This document shows, in pieces, positions 15,484 through 23,400 of a stretch of DNA of 50,164 nt. The stretch comes from a virus. The notes below the pieces were generated by a model that ran no database searches, was not told the origin of the DNA, and worked only from the letters and a program-made list of their open reading frames with translations. The DNA lies in the IMG/VR virus record IMGVR_UViG_3300021197_000796, positions 1 to 50,164 of that record; one strand, 5' to 3'. The position numbers and the translations under genes were made by a program. The stretch's first letter is position 1. Every line of letters starts with the position of its first letter.

Positions 15484-16335
15484 ATGCTTTACGAGTATCA
15501 TGAAATCTGTCTGTGGCTACCACACAAGCCTGAGACGGTAGAAGACATCGCTGCTGACATCAAGGATAATGGTTTCAGACCTGATCGGGCTATTGTAACC
15601 TATGAGGGTAAGATTCTAGATGGTCGTCACCGTTATGAGGCTGCACTAGAAGCAGGTGTTGACCCTGTGTTCACGGAGTTCAGTGGCGATAAGCGAGAGG
15701 CTATCAACTATGTTACCTCTGAGAATGTCGCACGGCGGCACTTGAACAACAAAGAGAAGGAGTATTTCTACATTAAATCTGCCGCGTTTTTTGGTGTACA
15801 GTCACGCGGTGGAGAGAGGGGTAATCAGTACCAAAGTGGCAATCCACAAAATTGTGGAAAGGCTCTACCCCAAGGAGAACATGCAAAGGCTTTAGGAGTC
15901 CACGTAAACACCATAACAAGCTGGGAGAAAGACCGTAAGGAGATCGTGGCTGACGAAGAACTGGCAGAAAAGGCGAAGACCCCTGAAGGTTATCAAGAGG
16001 CTAAGAAGACCGTAAAAGAACGCAGGGTGAGCAAGCAGCAACAAACAAGAGAGGCTATTGCTAATACTGTCGCACCTAACGTGATTGACCTACACGCTAT
16101 CGCTAAGGACAAGAGTTCTGTAGACATTCGTAACATTGCTCCAGCTTTCGTTGGTCAGATGGAGATGCTTTGTACGAAGTTCGATGAGCTAGACATCAAG
16201 ATGGAAATCGCAGCTTTTATGCACCCAGACCCTCTTGGACTAAAGGTAAAAGCCTTACATGAGATGGCAAATATTCTAGACGACCTACGAGCAGACTTTC
16301 CTGTTGAAACGCAGGATCACCAGAAACTAAACTAA
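15484..16335 (+). CDS. ParB-like nuclease/DNA-binding domain protein
   Basis: 283 aa. The N-terminal 90 residues have the ParB/sulfiredoxin fold signature: ETVEDIAADIKDNGF, then ILDGRHRYEAALEAG, then NYVTSENVARRHLN. Next come a Gly/Gln-rich linker and a helix-turn-helix (HAKALGVHVNTITSWEKDR). The C-terminal 100 residues are helical and charged. Such proteins in phages act as transcription regulators or DNA-binding nucleases. Codons for SGNPQNCGKA overlap an exact 30-bp element that also occurs before the terS operon, so the protein may bind its own gene. First gene of the replication operon. Confidence 0.8.
   Translation: MLYEYHEICLWLPHKPETVEDIAADIKDNGFRPDRAIVTYEGKILDGRHRYEAALEAGVDPVFTEFSGDKREAINYVTSENVARRHLNNKEKEYFYIKSAAFFGVQSRGGERGNQYQSGNPQNCGKALPQGEHAKALGVHVNTITSWEKDRKEIVADEELAEKAKTPEGYQEAKKTVKERRVSKQQQTREAIANTVAPNVIDLHAIAKDKSSVDIRNIAPAFVGQMEMLCTKFDELDIKMEIAAFMHPDPLGLKVKALHEMANILDDLRADFPVETQDHQKLN
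15836..15865 (+). promoter_or_regulatory. 30-bp element inside the ParB-like gene
   Basis: Exact reverse complement of 8863-8892, with palindromic core CCACAA-AA-TTGTGG. Identity includes all third codon positions, so it is kept at the DNA level and not only as protein. It is a candidate operator or parS-like site. Confidence 0.7.
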
Positions 16336-16349
16336 TAAGGAACCCGACA

Positions 16350-16781
16350 ATGCAAGATCAACAAACATTCTTTAATTTCGCAGTAGAGAAAATGGACGAA
16401 CATTCTGTTTTCAAGTTCTACGGGGATAAGAAAACACCCCACGATGCTGTAGAGGCAGGTGCTAAGACCCTAAGCAGTATCAAAGCTACTCAACTTCGAG
16501 GACAAGCCTTTTCTAGTAAGGATACACTACAAGAGCTTAACTCCCCAACCTTCTGTAGTGCGGTAGATGGTTACGTACCTTTCTGGTGGGCGGTTAAGAA
16601 CTACCCCAAGGAAACTTTCGAGGCTTGGGAGAAACGCGCTGACATGGCTGCTGCCCTACAAAAGAAGCAGTTTGTGTTTATGACAACCGCTCAGCTTTAT
16701 CTTGGTGGTGTTAGTGACCCAAACCAAGAGAGTCTTCTCCCAGAGGACTACTACACTGAAGAGCTGTCAACTAAAGGTTAA
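16350..16781 (+). CDS. Unknown 143-aa protein of the replication operon
   Basis: 143 aa, after AAGGAACCCGAC. It has aromatic and charged helices (TFFNFAVEKMDEH, FWWAVKNYPKETFEAWEKR), with no Cys cluster and no membrane segment. It lies between the ParB-like gene and primase-helicase, 14 and 23 bp away, so it probably serves in replication or its control. No family recognised. Confidence 0.65.
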   Translation: MQDQQTFFNFAVEKMDEHSVFKFYGDKKTPHDAVEAGAKTLSSIKATQLRGQAFSSKDTLQELNSPTFCSAVDGYVPFWWAVKNYPKETFEAWEKRADMAAALQKKQFVFMTTAQLYLGGVSDPNQESLLPEDYYTEELSTKG

Positions 16782-16804
16782 TTAGGCCAAGGAGGGCCAC
16801 AAGT

Positions 16805-18394
16805 ATGAATAGAACTGGTTTACCCTGTCCCTTCTCTGGTTGTGGCTCTTCTGACGCTTTCAGTTGGCACACAGAGAAACAAGTAGGCAAATGCTTCAGT
16901 TGCGACGAGAGTTACCCACATAAGGGTATGGTTTTACAGAGTTGGGCTGCTCAAGAGTACCCGCTTAAGGACAATAAGAATATGACTGTAGACGACATGA
17001 TACCTAACGTACCAAAGACAGTGCATGACAACACGCCTTCTGAGGGTCTGGTGTATAAAGAGTTCAGAGGTATCTCCCCAGCGACTATGGAGTTCTTTGG
17101 TGTTAAGACTAACGACCTCAAGCAAGTCTACCCTTACCCTAACGGGACCAATAAGGTTCGTATGCTACCTAAAGACTTCAGCCGTAACGCTGGGTTCAAA
17201 GCAGACAGCCTATTCGGTAGTAACCTGTTCCCTGTAGGTTGCGCTCGTAAGGTAACTGTATGCGAAGGTGAACTAGATGCCATGAGCGCCCATCAGATGC
17301 TCTCTGGTGGTGGCTACATCAACCCTGTGGTGTCTCTGCCTTCTGCAAGCCCTAACGGTAAGCTCTGGGGCAACGTATCGGCTTATCTGGACAGTTTCGA
17401 TCAGATCATTCTGTCGGTTGACAACGATGACGCTGGACGTGAGGTCGCTGAGGTTCTGTTTGATCTGTTCCCTGAGAAGGTTCACATCATGGACCACGGT
17501 ATCCATAAGGACGCTAACGACTTCTTGTTAGCTAGTGCAGGTCGGGCATACAAGAGTGCTTGGTGGTCAGCTAAGAAGTACAGCCCAGCAGGGTTCACAG
17601 CGGGTGCAGAGGATTGGTTGAAGGCTGTTCATGAGGAGACGCCCTACGAGTACACACCTACGTTCTCTGAGGCTCTTAATGACGTCACACGAGGTTGGGT
17701 CAAGGGTGGCATCACAGTAGTAAAGGCACCGCCGGGAACGGGTAAAACTTCTGTGTTCCGAGCAGCACAGCACGATCTGGTAGTAAAGAAGAACATGCGT
17801 GTAGGCGTCCTGCACATGGAGGAAATGAAGAGTACAACAGCGCGGGGTATGGCAACGTATCACTTAGGTAAGAATGTGAACACACAGGAAGACCAAGAGT
17901 TCTACGATGTGAGTAACGAATCGCTTGACATTGCTATCTCTGAGGTAGTAGAAGATAACAAGTTCGTTGCTTTTGAGGTCAACCCTCAAGACCCTATTGA
18001 AGATACGCTTAAGCAAGCTAAGTATGCAGTAACAGTCTACGGTTGTGACTACCTGTTTATCGACCACTTGCAACGACTAGCGTATTTATCTGGTGTTGAT
18101 GGTGCCACTGCTGCCCTGACGGAATTAGGGGTTCGGTTGGTTGAGTTCTCTAAGCGGCGTAACGTAGGGATCATATGTATCTCACACGTCAACGACGATG
18201 GCAAAACTAAGTATGCCAAGTCAATCGAAGAGGAAGCTATTATGCTAATTGAACTAAAGCGAGACATGAAGGCTGAAGGTGCAGACGCTAACTACACTGA
18301 CGTAGAAGTCACTAAGAACCGTCCGTATTCACGTCTAGGAGAAGCTGGTCGTTTGCACTACAACCCTGAGACTACTATTGTAAAGGGAGTTTAG
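16805..18394 (+). CDS. Fused DNA primase-helicase (T7 gp4-like)
   Basis: 529 aa. It unwinds the fork and primes lagging-strand synthesis. The N-terminal zinc-binding domain has C8, C13, C30 and C33. The TOPRIM domain shows VTVCEGELDAMSA and LSVDNDDAGREVAE. The C-terminal RecA-like hexameric helicase has Walker A APPGTGKTS (about residues 309-317), Walker B-like YLFIDHLQRL and ICISHVNDDG. Length and domain order match T7 gp4 (about 566 aa). It should work with the family A polymerase downstream. Confidence 0.93.
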   Translation: MNRTGLPCPFSGCGSSDAFSWHTEKQVGKCFSCDESYPHKGMVLQSWAAQEYPLKDNKNMTVDDMIPNVPKTVHDNTPSEGLVYKEFRGISPATMEFFGVKTNDLKQVYPYPNGTNKVRMLPKDFSRNAGFKADSLFGSNLFPVGCARKVTVCEGELDAMSAHQMLSGGGYINPVVSLPSASPNGKLWGNVSAYLDSFDQIILSVDNDDAGREVAEVLFDLFPEKVHIMDHGIHKDANDFLLASAGRAYKSAWWSAKKYSPAGFTAGAEDWLKAVHEETPYEYTPTFSEALNDVTRGWVKGGITVVKAPPGTGKTSVFRAAQHDLVVKKNMRVGVLHMEEMKSTTARGMATYHLGKNVNTQEDQEFYDVSNESLDIAISEVVEDNKFVAFEVNPQDPIEDTLKQAKYAVTVYGCDYLFIDHLQRLAYLSGVDGATAALTELGVRLVEFSKRRNVGIICISHVNDDGKTKYAKSIEEEAIMLIELKRDMKAEGADANYTDVEVTKNRPYSRLGEAGRLHYNPETTIVKGV

Positions 18395-18396
18395 TT

Positions 18397-18507
18397 ATGG
18401 AAAAGCTGTTCGGTGTGTGGTTTGTGATTGTGGCAATCCTGAGTGTTAGTTGGGTGTCGTTTCTAATGTGGTGCCTGTATCGGGTTGTAACTTGGTTGAC
18501 AGCGTAA
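18397..18507 (+). CDS. 36-aa single-pass membrane peptide
   Basis: After AAGGGAG. Almost all of it is one hydrophobic segment (VWFVIVAILSVSWVSFLMWCL), ending VVTWLTA. The same ending and the same following sequence occur in the next gene, so the two look like a tandem duplication. Membrane peptides inside a replication operon could anchor replication or alter the host membrane. Function unknown. Confidence 0.5.
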   Translation: MEKLFGVWFVIVAILSVSWVSFLMWCLYRVVTWLTA

Positions 18508-18518
18508 GGAGTTTAGGT

Positions 18519-18632
18519 ATGACTGATCTATTAGCTGCTGGAATTTATGCCCTCTGCATAATCTTAGGTCTTATCTGGACGTTTTTTCTGGTGTGGTCGA
18601 TTTGCAGTGTCGTGATCTGGTTGACAGCGTAA
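18519..18632 (+). CDS. 37-aa single-pass membrane peptide, tandem relative
   Basis: ATG at 18519 preceded by AAGGAG. The segment AGIYALCIILGLIWTFFLVWS spans a membrane and the end is VVIWLTA, almost as in the gene before. The DNA around both stops (tggttgacagcgtaaggag) is the same. Function unknown. Confidence 0.5.
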   Translation: MTDLLAAGIYALCIILGLIWTFFLVWSICSVVIWLTA

Positions 18633-18643
18633 GGAGTTTAGTT

Positions 18644-18802
18644 ATGACTTTCAAGGAACTTAAGGAAGCCCTAGAAGAGTTTGAACGCTTAGGTGTGGAT
18701 TTAGACACTACTGCTAACATAGCTCTTCAGGAAGGAGTAACTAAGTGCAAGAAGTTGTTTACTAACAGCCAAGGTTATTTGTTTATTGACACCCGCCCTT
18801 AA
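18644..18802 (+). CDS. Unknown 52-aa protein
   Basis: ATG at 18644 after AAGGAG. N-terminal charged helix (FKELKEALEEFERLG), then a TKCKKLF segment and a beta-like end (GYLFIDTRP). Third member of the run of tiny genes between helicase and exonuclease. No family recognised. Confidence 0.55.
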   Translation: MTFKELKEALEEFERLGVDLDTTANIALQEGVTKCKKLFTNSQGYLFIDTRP

Positions 18803-18817
18803 GAAAGGAGTTCAGGT

Positions 18818-19018
18818 ATGACACCTATGAAAGCTATTAGAGCTAAATGTCTTGACTGCAACGGTACAGCTAACGAGGTTAAACTTTGTCCTTGTACAGA
18901 CTGTCCTCTGTGGCCCTTTCGTTTAGGTAAGAACCCTAACATTAAACCTCGGAACTTGACTGACGAACAACGTAAGGCCGCAGCAGAAAGGCTTAGAAAT
19001 GCTAGAAACAATCTTTGA
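18818..19018 (+). CDS. Small zinc-ribbon protein
   Basis: 66 aa, after AAAGGAG. It has two cysteine pairs, AKCLDCNG and LCPCTDCPLWPFRLG, which should bind one zinc, and a basic C-terminal helix (QRKAAAERLRNARN). Proteins with a CxDC...C-x-CxxCPLWPFRxG pattern are common in phages of proteobacteria and sit near replication genes. Their role is not known to me. It overlaps the exonuclease gene by 20 bp. Confidence 0.7.
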   Translation: MTPMKAIRAKCLDCNGTANEVKLCPCTDCPLWPFRLGKNPNIKPRNLTDEQRKAAAERLRNARNNL

Positions 19019-19460
19019 CATAGAAACCAACGGTCTGCTAGATGTAGTTAACAGGGTTCACGTAGTAAGTTACAAAGATGAAACAACACGTGATCCTGTG
19101 TCTATCTACGACTACAATGACATCAAGGAGTTCTTCAAGCAAGACCGTACCTTCATTGGGCATCACATCATCGGGTATGACTTCCCAGCACTGGCTAAGG
19201 TGCTACAGGTGTCTAAGCCTGAGCGTCTGGTGGATACCTACCCCTTGTCAGTTACTCTGATGCCTAACAGAAAAAGTTATGGTCTCGAAGGGTTTGGGGT
19301 TGACTACGGTGTACCTAAGCCTGTAGTAAAGGATTGGGAGAGCCTGACAAGAGAAGACTACACGTTCCGTTGCGAAAGTGACGTTAAGATCAACTGGCGT
19401 CTCTGGGAAGACCTAAGACGTAAACTAATGGAGTTATACGGTGAAGCAGTTACACGATGA
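18999..19460 (+). CDS. DnaQ-like 3'-5' exonuclease (proofreading domain as a separate gene)
   Basis: 153 aa. Exo I DIETNG (residues 7-12), Exo II IGHHIIGYDFPAL, and Exo III YTFRCESDV are all present, so the two-metal active site looks complete. In T7-like phages this domain is the N-terminus of the polymerase. Here it is a separate frame that overlaps the polymerase gene by 20 bp (+1 frame). Together they would total about 620 aa, near the T7 enzyme (704). The start overlaps the zinc-ribbon gene. Confidence 0.88.
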   Translation: MLETIFDIETNGLLDVVNRVHVVSYKDETTRDPVSIYDYNDIKEFFKQDRTFIGHHIIGYDFPALAKVLQVSKPERLVDTYPLSVTLMPNRKSYGLEGFGVDYGVPKPVVKDWESLTREDYTFRCESDVKINWRLWEDLRRKLMELYGEAVTR

Positions 19461-20856
19461 CGCATGGCGCTACATCCAGTATCTTAACTTCAAGATGCAA
19501 TGCGCTGCCGATCAGGAGAGATTGAAGTGGAAGGTAGATGTACCTAAAGCTGAGGCTCTGTTGGAAACACTAGAAACGATTGAGCAACAGAAGCACAAGG
19601 AACTCGTTAAGTCTATGCCTAAGAAGGTCATCTTCAAGGCAGTCAATCGTCCGAAGGTTATGTACAAAAAGGACGGCACTCTTTCTTCACACGGTCTTAA
19701 GTTCGAGACTGCACGTAAAGAGAACTGCCAGCCAGAGGACGTACAGAGCTTCAACGTGATCGACGGTTACGAGGATGGCAACCCAGCTAGTCACGTACAA
19801 GTTAAGGACTGGTTGTATAGCTTAGGTTGGCAACCGTGTACCTTTGATTATAAACGGGAGCCTAATGGGGACACTAGGACTATCCCACAGGTAAGGGAAG
19901 ACGGAGAGCTAACTGACAGCGTAGTTAGGTTAGCTGACGTAGACCCTGCTGTTTCGGTTCTTGAGGGACTGTCTATCGTGCAGCACCGCAAGAGTGTCGT
20001 GAAGGGCTTCCTAGCGGCTCTAGATGACGAGGGTTATGTGTTCGCTGGAGTGCATGGCTTAACTAACACACTACGCTTTAAGCATGTGAAGCCTCTGGCT
20101 AACATCCCTAGTGTAGACAAGGTATACGGAAAGGAGATAAGAGGACTACTTATTGCACCTGAAGGTTATGTACTTTGCGGGGCTGATATGGACAGCTTGG
20201 AACAAAACACCAAGATGCATTATATGACGCCATATGACCCTGAGTATGTAGCCACACAGCAAACTGAGGACTTCGATGCACACCTAGACCTCGCTAAGTT
20301 CGCTGGGGTAGTAACACAAGACGACATCAACCAGCACAACAAGACTGGTAGTCTAAAGACACTACGGAAGGCATATAAGGTAACGAACTACTCAGCAACG
20401 TATGGAATTAAGCCTTTGGGTCTGTCTCGTAGGGGTGGCTTCTCTGTAGCTGATGCTGAGGAACTGCTGGAATCGTTCTGGCAACGCAACTGGTCCCTTG
20501 AGGCTATCGCTAAGGATACTAAAACTAAGACCACTAGAGATGGTCAACTGTGGTTGTTTAACCCTGTTTCTGGTTTTTGGTATTCCCTGCGACATGACAA
20601 GGATAAGTTCTCTACGCTTAACCAAGGTACAGGGGTTTATTGCTTCGATACGTGGTTAGGGTATTGCATCCAGTTAGGGTTGTCTGCTATAGGTCAATTC
20701 CACGATGAGTCGATCTTCTTGGTTAAGTCTGGAGATGAGCCTAAGACATCAGAAGTTGTCTATGAGGCTATGGATAGAACTAACGAGAAGCTAAAGCTCA
20801 ACGTAACACTTTCAACCGCCCCAGAGTTCGGGCTTAATTATTCGGAGATACACTAA
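19441..20856 (+). CDS. Family A DNA polymerase, exonuclease-less (T7-like)
   Basis: 471 aa with a GTG start at 19441. Motif A is LCGADMDSLEQ (about residue 247; the usual form is DYSQIE), motif B is RKAYKVTNYSATYG (about 309-322), and motif C is GQFHDES (about 419-425). The catalytic aspartates of motifs A and C are present. It lacks its own 3'-5' exonuclease, which is the overlapping gene upstream. It is the replicative enzyme acting with the primase-helicase. The motif A variation (DMDSLE) is seen in some phage polymerases but is worth noting. Confidence 0.92.
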   Translation: MKQLHDDAWRYIQYLNFKMQCAADQERLKWKVDVPKAEALLETLETIEQQKHKELVKSMPKKVIFKAVNRPKVMYKKDGTLSSHGLKFETARKENCQPEDVQSFNVIDGYEDGNPASHVQVKDWLYSLGWQPCTFDYKREPNGDTRTIPQVREDGELTDSVVRLADVDPAVSVLEGLSIVQHRKSVVKGFLAALDDEGYVFAGVHGLTNTLRFKHVKPLANIPSVDKVYGKEIRGLLIAPEGYVLCGADMDSLEQNTKMHYMTPYDPEYVATQQTEDFDAHLDLAKFAGVVTQDDINQHNKTGSLKTLRKAYKVTNYSATYGIKPLGLSRRGGFSVADAEELLESFWQRNWSLEAIAKDTKTKTTRDGQLWLFNPVSGFWYSLRHDKDKFSTLNQGTGVYCFDTWLGYCIQLGLSAIGQFHDESIFLVKSGDEPKTSEVVYEAMDRTNEKLKLNVTLSTAPEFGLNYSEIH

Positions 20857-21164
20857 TGAAAAACATCATCACAGCAGCAGCATTCGCAACAGTAACTCTC
20901 ACAGCAACCACAGCTTCAGCCTACACGGCGAAAGACTGCCCTTCCATCGCAGAAGCAGCAGGTGCTATTGCTCAAGGTCGTGACGACGGGCTAAGCCTCA
21001 ACATGTCTAAGGCTATTGTTGGGATGGCAGGCTTCCCCGTTGCTGTCGAATACCTACTACTTGAAATCACAGGCCTTGCTTTTGAAACACCTGAGCTCAC
21101 ACCAGCTATTATGGAGGCCCTCACCCTGCAAACATGCGTTGATCACTTCTCAACCGACACTTAA
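20856..21164 (+). CDS. Secreted/periplasmic small protein
   Basis: 102 aa. Typical Sec signal peptide: MKN, hydrophobic ITAAAFATVTLTATT, then ASA-Y as cleavage site (about residue 22). The mature part of about 80 aa has two cysteines (KDCPSI and QTCVDHF) that could form a disulphide. The ATG shares a base with the polymerase stop. An exported phage protein could act in superinfection exclusion or envelope change, but this is a guess. No family recognised. Confidence 0.65.
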   Translation: MKNIITAAAFATVTLTATTASAYTAKDCPSIAEAAGAIAQGRDDGLSLNMSKAIVGMAGFPVAVEYLLLEITGLAFETPELTPAIMEALTLQTCVDHFSTDT

Positions 21165-21176
21165 GAGGATAACAGT

Positions 21177-21542
21177 ATGACTGAACTTAAAACAAATCTA
21201 ACACAATCACAACTGGACCAACTCGTTGAACTGATCACTTTTAGGGAGGATTTGGGCGGACGTCTGGTTATTGAGCACGTCAACGGCGACGTCAACGGCA
21301 ACGTCAACGGCGACGTCAACGGCAACGTCTTGGGTAACGTCAAGGGCGACGTCTGGGGCAACGTCAACGGCGACGTCGAGGGCAACGTCAGGGGCGACGT
21401 AGGAGGCAGTGTCTTGGGCGACATCAAGTATCACGTCTTGGGTAACGTCAAGGGCCACGTCAAGGGCAACGTCGAGTGCAGTGTCTTGGGCAGTGTCTTG
21501 GGCAGTGTCTGGGGCGACGTCAAGGGCATAAGGGACACATAA
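21177..21542 (+). CDS. Tandem-repeat protein with GNV/GDV repeats
   Basis: 121 aa, after AAGAGGATAACAGT. The first 38 residues are helical (SQLDQLVELITFRED). Residues about 38-118 are a chain of four-residue units (N/D-V-x-G) such as NVNGDVNGNVNGDV. Regular Val every four residues suits a narrow beta-solenoid or bactofilin-like fold. It is encoded by a 12-bp minisatellite (21277-21535). It lies just before the tRNA gene. Function unknown; polymer-forming or sticky virion-associated roles are possible. Confidence 0.7.
   Translation: MTELKTNLTQSQLDQLVELITFREDLGGRLVIEHVNGDVNGNVNGDVNGNVLGNVKGDVWGNVNGDVEGNVRGDVGGSVLGDIKYHVLGNVKGHVKGNVECSVLGSVLGSVWGDVKGIRDT
21277..21535 (+). repeat. 12-bp minisatellite inside the GNV/GDV gene
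   Basis: About 20 units of the type GGCGACGTCAAC / GGCAACGTCTTG follow in register, so the frame is kept whatever the unit number. The central units (21277-21330) are the most perfect. Expected to vary in length between isolates. Confidence 0.8.
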
Positions 21543-21554
21543 TAACTAAACAAT

Positions 21555-21631
21555 CCTCACGTAGCTCAACTGGATAGAGCAAGTGCCTTCTAAGCACTAG
21601 GTTGCAGGTTCGAATCCTGCCGTGAGGACCA
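21555..21631 (+). tRNA. tRNA-Arg (anticodon TCT)
   Basis: Cloverleaf: acceptor CCTCACG (21555-21561) pairs with CGTGAGG (21621-21627), discriminator A, encoded CCA 21629-21631. D stem GCTC/GAGC, anticodon stem AGTGC/GCACT with loop CTTCTAA (TCT at 21589-21591), and T stem GCAGG/CCTGC with TTCGAAT. It reads AGA and AGG. It stands alone between protein genes, and I see no integrase that would make it an attachment site. Confidence 0.95.
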
Positions 21632-21680
21632 TAAATTACTAACTAACTAACTACTCAACGCCAGCATAAAGGATATACAC

Positions 21681-22163
21681 ATGGCTAATGTAGACTTCGT
21701 AGGAACCGCTAAGTTCGCTAAGGTTTTTGAGAGCAACCGTGACATGGGTGAGAACCTACAAGACGGAGATCAAAAGAGTAAGATCGTGTCAGAGCAAGGA
21801 CATTACGTTCTTACTGTTGAGATCACACCAGAAACAAAAGCAAAGATGATTGCTGATGGTGTGCCTGACAAGGGTATGGTGGGTCAACTGTTCAAGCAAG
21901 ACGATCAAGGGAACCTGTCCTATAAGTGCAAACGACCGCACTTCAACCCGCGTATCAATAAGGGTGAAGGGGATGTCATGGGTGCACCTCACGTCATGGA
22001 CGCAACTAATGACCCTTGGGATGAAGGTGTCGTGATCGGCAATGGTTCTCAACTCAAGGTCCGACTTGATGTGTGGGAAGGTAAGATCGTAACGCTTCAC
22101 GCTGTTAAGGTTCTTGAACTCCAAGAGTACACACCTGACACAACTGGCCTCGTAGGATTCTAA
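21681..22163 (+). CDS. Single-stranded DNA-binding protein (probable)
   Basis: 160 aa, after AAAGGATATACAC. The middle is beta-rich and OB-fold-like (HYVLTVEITPETKAKM; LKVRLDVWEGKIVTLHAVKVLEL). It has aromatic and basic residues (NLSYKCKRPHFNPRIN) and an acidic, flexible start and end. In T7-like replication modules the SSB is encoded near the polymerase and exonuclease, as here. I see no exact family motif, so the call rests on fold-like pattern and place. Confidence 0.6.
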   Translation: MANVDFVGTAKFAKVFESNRDMGENLQDGDQKSKIVSEQGHYVLTVEITPETKAKMIADGVPDKGMVGQLFKQDDQGNLSYKCKRPHFNPRINKGEGDVMGAPHVMDATNDPWDEGVVIGNGSQLKVRLDVWEGKIVTLHAVKVLELQEYTPDTTGLVGF

Positions 22164-22217
22164 TTAACTAGGGGTCAGCTTAGGTTGGCCCCTACCTTAA
22201 CCTAACGGAGATAACAA

Positions 22218-22523
22218 ATGATCGAATACACAGTAAAAGTTCATGCTAATGGCTCTAAGCATTGGTACTTGAATGATAAACGACATCGTGAAGATGGTCC
22301 TGCTGTAGAGCATGCTGATGGTGGCAAGTCTTGGTACTTGGGTGGTAAACTACACCGTGAAGATGGCCCTGCTATGGAGTATGCTGATGGTGACAAGTCT
22401 TGGTACTTGAATGGTAAGTGCATGACAGAAGAAGAGCATAAAGAAGCTATGAACCCTGTAGAAGAAATGACTATGGAAGAGATCTGTAAGGCTCTAGGAA
22501 AGAACGTAAAGGTGAAGAAATGA
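22218..22523 (+). CDS. HREDGPA-repeat protein 1 (MORN-like/YwqK-type repeats)
   Basis: 101 aa after ACGGAG. Two units of a 23-residue repeat (G-K-x-HREDGPAxExADGxKSWYLN) are followed by a conserved tail, MTEEEHKEAMNPVEEMTMEE...GKNVKVKK. Three more genes in this window (25071, 26718, 32053) carry the same repeats. Similar repeats are found in phages and in bacterial YwqK-like antitoxins, where they form a flat beta-sheet. Role unknown. It overlaps the next start (ATGA). Confidence 0.8.
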   Translation: MIEYTVKVHANGSKHWYLNDKRHREDGPAVEHADGGKSWYLGGKLHREDGPAMEYADGDKSWYLNGKCMTEEEHKEAMNPVEEMTMEEICKALGKNVKVKK

Positions 22524-22711
22524 CTGAGAAATACACAATGACCTACGAAGGTCCAGAAGGCACTAAGGTAACACGAGAGTTCAACTCTGAAGATCTGTAT
22601 GAAGTAGCTTATCACACACTTGAGTTCATTCGAGGTACAGGCTTTGACTACGTGGATATGCTAGAGTTCAGCACACCTGACGGAAGCATCTATCGTGCGG
22701 AGTCTCTGTGA
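22520..22711 (+). CDS. Unknown 63-aa protein
   Basis: Overlaps both neighbours by 4 bp. Predicted beta start (KYTMTYEGPEGTKVTREF) then a helix (EVAYHTLEFIRG). Acidic. Translationally coupled to the 5'-3' exonuclease, so it may be a partner or a simple moron. No family recognised. Confidence 0.6.
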   Translation: MTEKYTMTYEGPEGTKVTREFNSEDLYEVAYHTLEFIRGTGFDYVDMLEFSTPDGSIYRAESL

Positions 22712-23400
22712 CTAAGGTACTCGTAGACGCAGACATCATCGCTTATCGTGCAGCATTCTCAGCAAAGGATGACACAGAGAAACAAGCACGTAAGACAACT
22801 GACGATATTTGCAGTAGTATCATGTACGACTGTTTCTACCCTTACGATTATGAGTTAAGCAAAGACGCTTTCTTTTATCTAACGGGTAGGACTAACTATC
22901 GTTTTGATATCGCAACTATCAAGCCATACAAAGGAAAGAGAGGTGATAAACCTGTGCACCTCAATGCCACACGAGACCAACTACAGACACGTTGGTTAGC
23001 TGAGGTCATTGAGGGTCAGGAAGCAGATGACGCACTGGGGATTAAGGCTACTGAGTTAAACGGAGACTGCACTATCGTCTCTATCGACAAAGACTTGCTT
23101 ATGATACCTTGTACGCATTATAACTTCGTGAAGAAAGAGTGGACAGAGGTAAGCCAAGAGCAAGGTGACTACTTCTTCTACAAGCAACTTCTAACAGGAG
23201 ATCAAGTGGATAACATTCAAGGAGTAAAAGGCATCGGCCCTAAGAAGGCTGAGAAGGCTTACGAAGGGTGTACTACCGTGCAGGAGATGTACGTTAAGGC
23301 ACTAGAGATGTACAACGGTGACGTAGATGAGCTACTAGAGAACGCTAGGTTGCTGTGGTTGCGTCGTTATGAAGGTGAAATGTGGGAGCCACCAGTATGA
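22708..23400 (+). CDS. 5'-3' exonuclease / flap endonuclease (T7 gp6-like)
   Basis: 230 aa with a GTG start at 22708. The PIN-like core begins KVLVDADIIAYRAAF. It has EGQEADDALG and IVSIDKDLLMIP as metal-binding motifs, and an H3TH DNA-binding motif GDQVDNIQGVKGIGPKKAEKA. It removes RNA primers and degrades host DNA in T7-like replication. It overlaps both neighbours (4 bp). Length is near the family minimum (T7 gp6 is 300 aa). Confidence 0.9.
   Translation: MTKVLVDADIIAYRAAFSAKDDTEKQARKTTDDICSSIMYDCFYPYDYELSKDAFFYLTGRTNYRFDIATIKPYKGKRGDKPVHLNATRDQLQTRWLAEVIEGQEADDALGIKATELNGDCTIVSIDKDLLMIPCTHYNFVKKEWTEVSQEQGDYFFYKQLLTGDQVDNIQGVKGIGPKKAEKAYEGCTTVQEMYVKALEMYNGDVDELLENARLLWLRRYEGEMWEPPV

Noticed and set aside
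21161-21458. Leftward frames across the minisatellite
   Set aside because: Low-complexity antisense of the repeat gene (TSPLTLP- and DVALDVA-type strings).
21555-21631. Prophage attachment site at the tRNA
   Set aside because: No integrase or flanking repeat of the tRNA 3' end; the tRNA is complete with its own CCA and stands in a lytic gene order.
22241-22615. Leftward frames opposite the HREDGPA genes (also near 25178-25534, 26960-27220 and 32157-32411)
   Set aside because: Mirror images of the repeats (PSSRCSL-type), no ribosome sites.
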